From contig NZ_JBHYDM010000016.1 of the NCBI RefSeq assembly GCF_051860665.1, positions 25,804 through 89,803 of the forward strand: a stretch of 64,000 bases of DNA, read 5' to 3'. A model generated the notes under the pieces. The model did no database searches. It saw only the letters and a list, made by a program, of their open reading frames with translations, and was not told the origin of the DNA. The stretch comes from Falsiroseomonas sp051860665. Its GTDB lineage: Bacteria > Pseudomonadota > Alphaproteobacteria > Acetobacterales > Acetobacteraceae. This document shows positions 35,092 through 43,053 of the stretch, piece after piece. The stretch's first letter is position 1, and each line of letters starts with the position of its first letter. A program made the translations under genes and the position numbers.

Positions 35092-36048
35092 TCAGCCGGT
35101 CGTCAGGTTCAGGGCTGCCAGAAGCTGCGCCGTCGCCGCATCCTCGGCCGCCAGGAAGGTCTGGAACTGCGCGGGATCGAGCAGTTCCACCTCGTTGAAG
35201 GCGCGCTGCATCGTTTGCGCATAGGCGGGGTCGGCGCCACCTTGCAGCAGCAGGCGGGACCAGCGGTCGATCACCGCAGCATCCGTGCCGCGTGGCGCGA
35301 AGAAGCCGAAGCGGGTGACGAGATCCACCTCCAGCCCCGCCTCGCGCAGCGTCGGCAGGTCGCGCAGCACGGCGATGCGGCGCGTGCCGGTCTGCGCCAG
35401 CGGCACCACGCCGCGCTCCACCAGCGGCATGATATTGCCGGGCGCGCCCATCACCAGGTCGATGTCACCGGCGAGCAGCGCCACCACCGCGGTCGCCACG
35501 CCGGAATAGGGCACGTGCAGCAGCTTCACGCCCGCTGCCTTGGCCATGGCCTCCGCCACCAGATGCGGCGTGCTGCCGATTCCCGGCGTGCCGTAGCTCA
35601 GCCCTTCCGGCCTGGCGCGCGCTGCCCGCAGGAAGCCTTCGAAATCCGTGAAGCGCGCGCCGTGGCGGGCGGCCAGCACATAGGGAATGGCGATGAGATT
35701 CGCGATCGGCGCAAAATCCGCGATGGAATAGTTCAGCCGCTGCAGCCGCGGCACCGCCGTCAGCGCGCCGGTCCCGGCGAAGAGCAGCGTATAGCCATCC
35801 GCGGCCGCATTGCGCACGCGATTGGCGCCGATGGAGCCGCCGCCGCCGGTGACGGAGTCGATCACCACCGGCTGGCCGAGCGCCTGGTTCAGCCCCGCCT
35901 GCAAGGGCCGGATGAACTGGTCCGCGCCGCCGGCGGCATAGGGCACGATGACGCGGATGGCGCGGTTGGGATAGGCCTGCGCCCGCGCCGCCGGCGCGCC
36001 CAGCAGCAGGCCGGCCGCCGCCAGGGCGCTGCGCCGTGTGAGGATCAT
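35092..36048 (-). CDS. Bug-family substrate-binding protein (tandem pair, member 1)
   Basis: A 318-residue periplasmic receptor. The signal peptide is MILTRRSALAAAGLLLGAPA, with ALA-type cleavage near ARAQ. Landmarks are VIVPYAAGGADQFIRPLQ, GGGGSIGANRVRNAA, YGTPGIGSTPHLVAEAMA and VDLVTRFGFFAPRG. The ATG overlaps the stop of the upstream amidohydrolase (ATGA). It is a close paralogue of the receptor at 33338. The frame continues far upstream only as antisense-like sequence within the amidohydrolase gene. Confidence 0.92.
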   Translation of the reverse strand: MILTRRSALAAAGLLLGAPAARAQAYPNRAIRVIVPYAAGGADQFIRPLQAGLNQALGQPVVIDSVTGGGGSIGANRVRNAAADGYTLLFAGTGALTAVPRLQRLNYSIADFAPIANLIAIPYVLAARHGARFTDFEGFLRAARARPEGLSYGTPGIGSTPHLVAEAMAKAAGVKLLHVPYSGVATAVVALLAGDIDLVMGAPGNIMPLVERGVVPLAQTGTRRIAVLRDLPTLREAGLEVDLVTRFGFFAPRGTDAAVIDRWSRLLLQGGADPAYAQTMQRAFNEVELLDPAQFQTFLAAEDAATAQLLAALNLTTG

Positions 36049-36866
36049 CTGCCTTCTCCCTGCATGCCGAACAGCCGCGCCGGATTGCGCCACAGGACCC
36101 GCTCGCGATCCGCCGCATCCGGCACCACGCGGTGCAGCGCCGCCAGCAGCGGCCCGAAATCCGTGCGCGACGTCGCGCGCAGGAAGGGCCAGTCCGAGCC
36201 CCAGATGCAGCGGTCGATGCCGAAGGCCTCGATCAGCGCGGCGATATAGGGGTCCGTGTCGACATAGGGGGATCCGGTCTCGCTGAAGCGGAACACGCCA
36301 GAGAGCTTGATCACCGCATCGCTGTCGCGGCCGAAATCCAGCAGCGCGCGGAAGGCAGGCTGTTGCAGCCCGCCCGGCAGTTCGGGCCGCCCGGAATGGT
36401 CGATGATGACGGGCAGCCCCGCCGCGCGCAGCAGGGGGATGGCGGCAGTGAAGCTCTCGCCGTGATGGTAGTGGATCTGCACGAACCAGCCGGCCTCCCG
36501 CGCCCGCGCCAGGGCGTGCGCGCGCAGCGGCGGGCTTGTGGGAAAATCCAGGTTGAAGCGGATGCCGACGATACCGCCTTCGACCAGCCGATGGACCTCC
36601 GCCTCCGCCGTCGCATCCGGCAGCAACGCCACGCCCTTCAGCCTTCCACCGGCTGCGGCGATGGCTTCGAGCATATAGGTATTGTCCGCGCCATAGCCGC
36701 CGAGCGGATTGATCAGCACGCCATGGGTGAAGCCGTGGCTCGCCAGCATGTGCAGGAATTGCGGCGCGGTGCCCAGCTCGTTCGACGCGATATCGAAGCC
36801 GCGGTCGCCGCCCCAGCCCTGGCGGGTGAGGTCGAAGGCATGGGCGTGGCAATCGACGGCCGGCAT
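36045..36866 (-). CDS. Amidohydrolase family 2 protein
   Basis: A 273-residue TIM-barrel metal-dependent hydrolase. The amino-terminal metal site is VDCHAHAFD; further elements are GIRFNLDFP, VIIDHSGRPELPGG and the carboxy-terminal WGSDWPF with the conserved Asp. It ends with RVLWRNPARLFG, typical of the family. These enzymes open lactones or decarboxylate acids. It is the second of two consecutive, different amidohydrolases in the operon, coupled by ATGA overlap to a Bug receptor. Confidence 0.9.
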   Translation of the reverse strand: MPAVDCHAHAFDLTRQGWGGDRGFDIASNELGTAPQFLHMLASHGFTHGVLINPLGGYGADNTYMLEAIAAAGGRLKGVALLPDATAEAEVHRLVEGGIVGIRFNLDFPTSPPLRAHALARAREAGWFVQIHYHHGESFTAAIPLLRAAGLPVIIDHSGRPELPGGLQQPAFRALLDFGRDSDAVIKLSGVFRFSETGSPYVDTDPYIAALIEAFGIDRCIWGSDWPFLRATSRTDFGPLLAALHRVVPDAADRERVLWRNPARLFGMQGEGR

Positions 36867-36877
36867 GGTGATCGCCC

Positions 36878-37729
36878 TCAGAAGCCGTAGAGCCTCGCGG
36901 GATTGTCCACCAGCAGGCGCTGGCGATCCTCCGCGGTCGGCGCGAAATCCGGCACCAGGTTCAGCAGCTCCATCTCATCCACCGGCGTGGTCAGGTTCGG
37001 ATGCGGGAAATCGGTGCCCCAGAGCACCCGGTGCGGTGCCGCCCGCATCAGCGCGCGCGCGAAGGGCAGCGCAGCCGTGAAGGGAGACAGCGTCATGCGC
37101 TCCGCGCCGCTCAGCTTCACCCAGATGCGCTCATCCCCCAGCAGCGCCAGCAGCGCGCGGAAGGCGGGGCCATCGGTGCCCAGCGTGGGATCGACGCGGC
37201 CCATATGGTCGATCACCACCGGCATGCGCAGCGCGCGGATCAGCGGCGCCATCTCCGTCACGCCATCGCCCTGCAGCTGCATCACCATGTGCCAGCCGAG
37301 CGGCCGTGCGCGATCCGCCGCGCGGTGGAACAGGTCCATGTCGGGCGCGCCGCCCAGCGCCTTGATGAAATTGAAGCGGAGGCCGCGCACGCCGGCCGCA
37401 TGCATCTCCGACAGCTCGGCCTCCGTCGTGGCATCGTCGATCATGGCGACGCCGCGATAGCACGCGGGATCGCTGTGCAGCGCATCGACCATGGCGCGAT
37501 TGTCCGTGCCGTGGCAGCTGGCCTGCACGATGACGGCGCGGCCCAGGCCGAGGCGGCGGTGCAGCGCGGCCAGCACCTCCTTCGGCCGGTCCTCCGGCGT
37601 ATAGCGACGGCTGGCGGCATAGGGAAAGCGGGCGGCGGGGCCGAAGACATGGCAATGGGAATCGCAGGCCAGCGCCGGCACCTCGAAGCGCGCCAGGCGC
37701 AGGTCTTCCTCCGGAGTCTGGGCCCGCAT
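36878..37729 (-). CDS. Amidohydrolase resembling 2-pyrone-4,6-dicarboxylate lactonase
   Basis: A 283-residue amidohydrolase-2 enzyme. It matches the LigI / galactarolactone-isomerase branch: CDSHCHVFGPAARFPYAASR near the start, QASCHGTDN, GVRGLRFNFIK, VVIDHMGRVDP, WVKLSGAERMT, LWGTDFPHPN and LLVDNPARLYGF. The probable reaction is hydrolysis of a cyclic ester; the substrate is not proven. It follows iclR after 89 bases, with a TTCCG-N5-CGGAA site in the gap, and begins the amidohydrolase-Bug-SDR-Bug operon. Confidence 0.88.
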   Translation of the reverse strand: MRAQTPEEDLRLARFEVPALACDSHCHVFGPAARFPYAASRRYTPEDRPKEVLAALHRRLGLGRAVIVQASCHGTDNRAMVDALHSDPACYRGVAMIDDATTEAELSEMHAAGVRGLRFNFIKALGGAPDMDLFHRAADRARPLGWHMVMQLQGDGVTEMAPLIRALRMPVVIDHMGRVDPTLGTDGPAFRALLALLGDERIWVKLSGAERMTLSPFTAALPFARALMRAAPHRVLWGTDFPHPNLTTPVDEMELLNLVPDFAPTAEDRQRLLVDNPARLYGF

Positions 37730-37801
37730 GACATGTCCTCGGCTTTCCGTGCGGGACGCTAATGCGCAGGCGCCCCGCGGCAGAAGGAGCTTCTGCCCCC
37801 A

Positions 37802-37816
37802 TTCCGCAGCGCGGAA
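37802..37816. promoter_or_regulatory. IclR-type operator candidate 3 (TTCCG-N5-CGGAA)
   Basis: TTCCGCAGCGCGGAA just after the iclR stop codon and 73 bases before the ATG of the amidohydrolase at 37729. It would let the IclR regulator control the downstream operon separately from its own transcript. Confidence 0.6.
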
Positions 37817-37818
37817 AG

Positions 37819-38604
37819 TCAGGCGGGTGGCGGGCCGTGCAGGCGCTGCAGCGCGGCCGTGATCTCCCGGCTCGCCTGCTGCAGCGCCGGCACCAACTCC
37901 CCGGTCAGGGTCGCCGGGCTGACGGCGGAGCGGAAGAAGCTGAGGCCGATGGTGCCCGCGACGGCATGGCCCTGCAGGATCGGCACCGCGACGGTATTGG
38001 AGGAGCGCGGCTCCACCTTCGGGTCGCGCAGCGCATAGCCCTGGCGCCGCACCGTGGCGACGATGCCGCGCACCACGTGCTGCAGGTTCGGCGGATTGTC
38101 CTCCGGATCGCGGGCGGTGGCGAGCAGGCGCAGCAGGCTGCGGCGCTCAGCCTCCGGGCAGAAGGCGAGATAGGCGCGGCCGAGGGCGCGCGTCACCAGG
38201 CTGTGGCGCATGCCGATGGTCGCATGGAAGGGCGAGACGGTGCTGCTGGCCGCGGTGCTGGCGGCGATCAGGATGCGCGCCCCGTCGCGCACCGCGATGG
38301 CGGCCGGCCAGCGCAGCCGGCGCGTGAGATCCGCGGCCCAGGGGCGCCCCGCCTCCGCCACCAGCGGTCCGCCATGGAAGCCGGCGCTGAGCAGCTGCAC
38401 ATCGGAAGTGACGCGATAGCCGATGCCGCGCTCCCCCTTCGCCACCAGCCCGGCGGCGGACAGCGTGCCGAGCAGGCGCATCACCGTCGGCTTGGGCAGG
38501 TCGGTCGCGCGGTGCAGCTGGTCCACGGTCGTGGTCTGCTGCCTGTTCAGCTCCCGCAGGATGGACAGGGCGCGCAGCACGGACTGGACCGGCGGTTCGT
38601 TCAG
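37819..38604 (-). CDS. IclR family transcriptional regulator, probable CTG start
   Basis: A 261-residue regulator closely similar to the IclR protein at 28923-29747: DNA-binding part TTVDQLHRATDLPKPTVMRL, effector domain ATIGMRHSLVTRALGRAYLA and PILQGHAVAGTIGLSFF. The first ATG/GTG-type codon is a GTG at 38580, but alignment with the paralogue (MSGPPVNSVLRAL against LNEPPVQSVLRAL) points to CTG at 38604. That CTG overlaps the TGA of the upstream quinone oxidoreductase as CTGA, just like the ATGA couplings elsewhere here. It probably binds the TTCCG-N5-CGGAA sites on either side. Confidence 0.88.
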   Translation of the reverse strand: MNEPPVQSVLRALSILRELNRQQTTTVDQLHRATDLPKPTVMRLLGTLSAAGLVAKGERGIGYRVTSDVQLLSAGFHGGPLVAEAGRPWAADLTRRLRWPAAIAVRDGARILIAASTAASSTVSPFHATIGMRHSLVTRALGRAYLAFCPEAERRSLLRLLATARDPEDNPPNLQHVVRGIVATVRRQGYALRDPKVEPRSSNTVAVPILQGHAVAGTIGLSFFRSAVSPATLTGELVPALQQASREITAALQRLHGPPPA

Positions 38605-39614
38605 GGCCTGGGTTCCGGCACCGTCTCCGCGAGGTCGGAGACGGTCAGCACCAGCTTGCCGATCTGCGCATTGGCGTCCAGCACGGATTGCGCGCGCCCC
38701 GCCTCCTCCAGCGGATGGATGCCGCAGATATGCGTGCGGATGCGCCCCTGCTCCAGCAGCGGCCAGACCTGCTCCACCAGTTCGCGCGCGATGCGGCCCT
38801 TATAGGCGGCCGGGCGGGAGCGCAGGGTGGAGCCGGTGAGGGTGAGGCGGCGGATGTAGATCTCCCGCGTGCTGATCTCGGCTTTCGGGGCGCGGTGGCT
38901 GGCGATCAGCACCAGGCGGCCATCGGGGGCCAGCAGGCTCATCTCCTGCTGCGTATAGTCGCCGCCCTGCGAATCGAGAATCACATCGATGCCGCCAGGC
39001 GCCAGGGCGCGTAGCTGCGCCGCCCAATCCGCCGCGCGATAATCCACCACGCCGGTCGCCCCCATCTCCCGGCACAGCGCCTGCTTTGCGGCGCTGCTGC
39101 TGGTGGCGAGCACCGTGGCGCCGCGCAGCTGCACGCCGATCTGCATGGCGGCAAGCCCCACGCCGCTGGTGCCACCCTGCACCAGCAGCGTCTCGCCCTG
39201 CGCCAGCCGGCCCAGCCAGATCACATTGTTCCAGGCGGTGAAGAAGACTTCCGGCAGCGTCGCCGCCTGCACGAAGCTGAAGCCGCGCGGCACCGGTAGG
39301 CATTGCACCGCCGGCACCAGGCAGAACTCCGCATAGCCGCCGCCGGAGACCAGGGCGCAGACGGCATCGCCCGGGCGTGGCCAGGCCACGTCCGGCGCCA
39401 CCGCCTCCACCACGCCCGCGATGTCGAGGCCGGGGATATCCGTGACGCCCGGCGGCGGCGGATAGAGGCCCTTGCGCTGCTGCACATCGGGCCGGTTCAC
39501 GCCCGCGGCGGCGACGCGCACCAGCACCTCCCCCGCGCCGCAGGCCGGCACAGGGCGATCCGCCAGAGCCAGCACCTCCGGCCCGCCCTGGCCCCTGATC
39601 TCGATCACCCGCAT
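38601..39614 (-). CDS. NAD(P)H-quinone oxidoreductase, zinc-type MDR (PIG3-like)
   Basis: A 337-residue medium-chain dehydrogenase of the quinone oxidoreductase group, without the structural or catalytic zinc ligands of true alcohol dehydrogenases. Segments typical of the PIG3 branch are GVNRPDVQQRKGLYPPPPG, IPGLDIAGVVEAV, LPEVFFTAWNNV and the NADPH motif QGGTSGVGLAAMQIG. I chose ATG 39614, preceded by AGGGAG; ATG 39650 is an alternative. It is coupled to iclR by a 4-base overlap and is divergent from a Bug gene. Confidence 0.88.
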   Translation of the reverse strand: MRVIEIRGQGGPEVLALADRPVPACGAGEVLVRVAAAGVNRPDVQQRKGLYPPPPGVTDIPGLDIAGVVEAVAPDVAWPRPGDAVCALVSGGGYAEFCLVPAVQCLPVPRGFSFVQAATLPEVFFTAWNNVIWLGRLAQGETLLVQGGTSGVGLAAMQIGVQLRGATVLATSSSAAKQALCREMGATGVVDYRAADWAAQLRALAPGGIDVILDSQGGDYTQQEMSLLAPDGRLVLIASHRAPKAEISTREIYIRRLTLTGSTLRSRPAAYKGRIARELVEQVWPLLEQGRIRTHICGIHPLEEAGRAQSVLDANAQIGKLVLTVSDLAETVPEPRP

Positions 39615-39685
39615 GCCATCGCTCCCTGCTGCGCTGCTGCCCCCTAGCATGGCGAAACGGCGGCGATGCCGGCCGCGGCGGCCGG

Positions 39686-39700
39686 TTCCGGGATGCGGAA
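39686..39700. promoter_or_regulatory. IclR-type operator candidate 4 (TTCCG-N5-CGGAA)
   Basis: TTCCGGGATGCGGAA between the divergent quinone-oxidoreductase/iclR operon (ATG 39614) and the Bug-amidohydrolase-Bug operon (ATG 39785). It lies 72 and 85 bases from the two starts. Confidence 0.62.
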
Positions 39701-39784
39701 TGGGCCATCGATTCGCTGGATGGGCCGGGCGGAGTGGCTAGGCTGCATCGCAAGGCGCGGCCTGACGCGCCGTGGAGGAAATGC

Positions 39785-40786
39785 ATGCCGTCCGCCCCCC
39801 AAGCGGCTGCCGATCGAGGCCGCGCCGCCATCCGGCGCCGTGCGCTGCTGGGCGCAAGCCTGGCCGGCATCGCCGCGCCGCTGGCGGCGCAGGAAGCCTG
39901 GCCCAGCCGTGCCACGCGCATCCTGGTGCCCTTCGCGCCCGGCGGCACCACGGATATTCCCGCACGCATCATCGCCGAACACCTGGCGCGCAAGCTGGGC
40001 AAGCCCTTCGTGGTGGAGAACCGGTCCGGTGCCGGCGGTGCGCTTGGCATCCGCAGCGTGGCGCAGGCGACGGACCGGCACACGCTGCTGCACACCACCT
40101 CCGCCGTCGCCATCCTGCCGGCGCTGCAGCGCGATCCGGGCTTCGATCCGCTGGCGGATCTGCTGCCCATCAGCATGACCACCGCCTCGCCCATCCTGCT
40201 GGTCGTGCGCGGGGATTCGCCGGTCAAGGACCTGCCGGACTATCTGGCGCGGGCGCGCGCCGCGCCGGGCCGCATCAGCTTCGGCACCGCCGGCATCGGC
40301 ACCACCGTGCATCTCGCCGGCGAATTGCTGAAGCTGCGCGCGGGGGTGGATCTGCTGCACGTGCCCTATCGCGGATCCTCGCCTTCCGCCACGGCGTTGC
40401 TGGCGGGCGAGGTCGATAGCGGCTTCCTCAGCCCCATCGAGGTGCTGGCGCATATCCGCGGCGGGCGGCTGCGCGCATTGGCGAATTGCGCCGCGACGCG
40501 CAGCGCCCTGCTGCCCGAGGCGCCGGCCATGCCGGAGGCCGTGCCCAGCTACGAGGGCGTGCAGCTGTGGTTCGGCCTCTTCGCCCCGCGCGACCTGCCG
40601 GCGGAGGCGGTGGCGACGGTGATGCGCGAACTCCTGCCGCTGCGCCAGGGCGTGCTGGCGGACCGCATGGCGGAACTGGGTGCGGAGACATTGCTGGATG
40701 GGCCGGAGGTGCTGGCGGCGCGGATGCGCGCCGAGGTGCCGCTCTGGCAGGGCATGGTCGCAGCCGCAGGAATCCCCCGCGAATGA
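39785..40786 (+). CDS. Bug-family substrate-binding protein
   Basis: A 333-residue periplasmic receptor. GGAGGAA precedes the ATG at 39785. The export signal follows RRRALLGASLAGIAAPLAA. Landmarks are VPFAPGGTTDIPARIIAEHL, VVENRSGAGGALGIRSVA and FGTAGIGTTVHLAGELL. Its stop overlaps the start of the next amidohydrolase (ATGA). First gene of a plus-strand operon Bug-amidohydrolase-Bug-NTF2. Confidence 0.92.
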   Translation: MPSAPQAAADRGRAAIRRRALLGASLAGIAAPLAAQEAWPSRATRILVPFAPGGTTDIPARIIAEHLARKLGKPFVVENRSGAGGALGIRSVAQATDRHTLLHTTSAVAILPALQRDPGFDPLADLLPISMTTASPILLVVRGDSPVKDLPDYLARARAAPGRISFGTAGIGTTVHLAGELLKLRAGVDLLHVPYRGSSPSATALLAGEVDSGFLSPIEVLAHIRGGRLRALANCAATRSALLPEAPAMPEAVPSYEGVQLWFGLFAPRDLPAEAVATVMRELLPLRQGVLADRMAELGAETLLDGPEVLAARMRAEVPLWQGMVAAAGIPRE

Positions 40787-41586
40787 AGGACTCACCCCTG
40801 GTGGACACGCATTTCCACCTCTACCTGAAGGACATGCCGCTCACCTCCTGGGCCTGGCACAAGCCACCTGAGGATGCCTCCGCCGAGGATTTCCTGCAGG
40901 TGATGGACCGGCACGGCATCGGCTTCGGCGTGATCGCGGCCGCCAGCCTGCATGGCCAGTACAACGACTACGTCATCCGCGCGCTGCGCCGCCACAAGCG
41001 TCTGCGTGGCACGGTCTTCGTGCGTCCGGAGACGGATATGTACACGCTGGAGCGGATGAAGGCCGATGGTGTCGTCGGCATCCGCCTGTTCTTCCGCCGC
41101 GTGCCGGATCCGCCGGACCTCACCAGCCCGGAATACCGGCTGCTGCTGCGGCGCGTGCGGGACCTGGACTGGCATGTGCACACGCTGGTCAGCAGCCCGA
41201 TGCTGCCGCAGGTGATCCAGGAAGTGGAAGGCGCCGGCGTGAAGCTGGTGATCGACCACTTCGGCAAGCCGGACGAGCAGCTTGGCGTGAACTGCCCCGG
41301 CTTCCAGGCGCTGCTGGCGGCGGTGGAGCGGGGCCGCACCTGGGTGAAGATGTCGGGCGGTTTCCGCATGCCGTCGCCGGCCGCTGCGCGCAGCTATGCG
41401 CAGGCGCTGCTGCGCGTCTCGGGCGGGGAGCGGCTGATGTGGGGCAGCGACTGGCCCTTCGCCGCCTTCGAGGATCGCGTCAGCTACGCGCAGACCATCG
41501 CCGATCTGCACGACTGGGTGCCGGATGCCGCGACGCGCCGGCTGATCGGCGGCGAGACGCCGATGCGCCTGTATTTCGGCCAATGA
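40783..41586 (+). CDS. Amidohydrolase family 2 protein
   Basis: A 267-residue metal-dependent hydrolase of the amidohydrolase-2 family. The metal site near the start is VDTHFHLYLKD; later elements are VGIRLFFRRVPDPPD, LVIDHFGKPDE, WVKMSGGFRM and LMWGSDWPFAAFE. It is translationally coupled to the preceding Bug receptor and followed by a second Bug receptor. It is the third amidohydrolase of this family within 6 kb. It probably hydrolyses a lactone or decarboxylates the imported acid. Confidence 0.9.
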   Translation: MKDSPLVDTHFHLYLKDMPLTSWAWHKPPEDASAEDFLQVMDRHGIGFGVIAAASLHGQYNDYVIRALRRHKRLRGTVFVRPETDMYTLERMKADGVVGIRLFFRRVPDPPDLTSPEYRLLLRRVRDLDWHVHTLVSSPMLPQVIQEVEGAGVKLVIDHFGKPDEQLGVNCPGFQALLAAVERGRTWVKMSGGFRMPSPAAARSYAQALLRVSGGERLMWGSDWPFAAFEDRVSYAQTIADLHDWVPDAATRRLIGGETPMRLYFGQ

Positions 41587-41603
41587 AAAAAGGGAGGATC
41601 GCC

Positions 41604-42587
41604 ATGACCAGCCTCACGCGGCGCCAGATCGGCGCCTTCGCGCTTGGCGCCGCAACGCTTGCCGTGACGCGCCCGGCCGCGGCCCAGGCCTGGCCCAGCC
41701 GGCCCGTGACGGTGGTGGTACCCTGGCCGGCCGGCGGGTCCACCGATGTGCTGGCGCGGTCCGTCGCGCGCTACTTCTCGGAGCAGTTCGGCCAGCCCTT
41801 CGTGGTGGAGAACCGATCCGGCGCCAATGGCAATATCGGCGCCGCCTCCGTCGCCCGCGCGCCGGCCGATGGCCATACGCTGATGGTCACGACCAACGGC
41901 CCCATCACCAACAACACGCTGCTGTTCAAGTCCATGCCCTTCAACCCGAGCACCGACCTGACGCCGATCGCGCTGCTGGCGGAACTGCCGATCGTGATCG
42001 CGGCGCGCAGCCAGATGCCCTATCGCACGGTGCAGGAGCTGATCGCTCATGCGAAGGCGAATCCGGACAAGGTGAATTGCGGCACGCCACCGCTGGGCTC
42101 CGCCGCGCATCTGGCGATCGAGCTGCTGATGCATCGCGCGGGCATCCGGCTGAACCTGGTGCCCTATCGCGGCTCCGCGCCATTGACCAACGACCTGCTG
42201 GCGGGAGCGGTCGATATGGGCATCGACCTGGTCACCACCTATCTGCCGCATATCCAGGCCGGCACGCTGCGGGCGCTCGGCGTCACCTCCGCCGAGGCGA
42301 TTCCCCAGCTGCCGGGCGTGCCGCCGGTGCAGGCGCAGGGAATCGCGGATTACCGCGCCACGGGCTGGATCTCGCTACTTGGGCCGGCCCGCATGGCGGG
42401 CGATGCGGTGGAGAAGCTGAACGCCGCGAGCAATGCCTATCTCACGCTGGACGAGACGCGGTCCCTGCTGCAGCCGCTGGGCCTGACGCCGCTGGGCGGC
42501 ACGCAGGCCGAACTGTCGCGGCGCATGGTGGCGGAGGTCGAGCTGTGGCGCCCGATCATCGCCGCCGCGAATATCTCGGTGGAGTGA
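41604..42587 (+). CDS. Bug-family substrate-binding protein
   Basis: A 327-residue periplasmic receptor. I chose ATG 41604, which has a strong AGGGAGG site; an ATG at 41583 overlaps the preceding stop (ATGA) and would add seven residues. The signal is LTRRQIGAFALGAATLAV. Landmarks are VVPWPAGGSTDVLARSVARY, VVENRSGANGNIGAASVARA and CGTPPLGSAAHLAIELLM. It is co-transcribed with the amidohydrolase and the NTF2-like gene. Confidence 0.92.
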   Translation: MTSLTRRQIGAFALGAATLAVTRPAAAQAWPSRPVTVVVPWPAGGSTDVLARSVARYFSEQFGQPFVVENRSGANGNIGAASVARAPADGHTLMVTTNGPITNNTLLFKSMPFNPSTDLTPIALLAELPIVIAARSQMPYRTVQELIAHAKANPDKVNCGTPPLGSAAHLAIELLMHRAGIRLNLVPYRGSAPLTNDLLAGAVDMGIDLVTTYLPHIQAGTLRALGVTSAEAIPQLPGVPPVQAQGIADYRATGWISLLGPARMAGDAVEKLNAASNAYLTLDETRSLLQPLGLTPLGGTQAELSRRMVAEVELWRPIIAAANISVE

Positions 42588-42592
42588 GAGGG

Positions 42593-43042
42593 ATGGACCA
42601 GGGCATGGGATTCGATGCGCTGCGCATCCGGCAGGAGCTGGAGATGCTGAACATCGCCTTCTGGCGCGACGTGGATTCCAACTGGGGCCGCACTGCGCAC
42701 GAGCATTTCACCGAGGACGGCGTCTATACCACCAGCCACAAGGCGCGGGTCGGCCGCGACGCCATCCGCGGCTTCTATGCCGAGCGCGAGGGGCGGGGGG
42801 AGCGCGTGGCGCGCCACCTGATCCACAACTTCCACGTCATCGTGCGGGATGCAGACCACGCCACGGCGGAATGGACCATGTGCCTCTATGCCGAGGACGG
42901 CGTGGCGCCGCTGGCCTCGGAGCCGCCGATCCTGATCGGTGCCGTGACCGATGAATGCGTGCGTGGCGCGGATGGCCGCTGGCGCTATGCCGCCCGCACC
43001 ACGCGGCCGCTGTTCAAGGGCAGCCGGCCGACCTCCGGCTGA
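42593..43042 (+). CDS. Nuclear transport factor 2 / SnoaL-like family protein
   Basis: A 149-residue small protein with the NTF2-like cone fold expected from LNIAFWRDVDSNW, EHFTEDGVYTTSHKARVGR, FYAEREGRG and the final RWRYAARTTRPLFKG. Members include ring-dioxygenase small subunits, ketosteroid-isomerase-like enzymes and SnoaL cyclases; no dioxygenase large subunit is nearby. The start at 42593 has GAGAGG upstream. It ends the Bug-amidohydrolase-Bug operon and may catalyse an isomerisation or dehydration in the same pathway. Confidence 0.8.
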   Translation: MDQGMGFDALRIRQELEMLNIAFWRDVDSNWGRTAHEHFTEDGVYTTSHKARVGRDAIRGFYAEREGRGERVARHLIHNFHVIVRDADHATAEWTMCLYAEDGVAPLASEPPILIGAVTDECVRGADGRWRYAARTTRPLFKGSRPTSG

Positions 43043-43053
43043 TGTCCCAAGCG

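Noticed and set aside
38601..39614. Zinc-dependent alcohol dehydrogenase
   Set aside because: The cysteine and histidine zinc ligands are missing and the sequence follows the quinone oxidoreductase branch.
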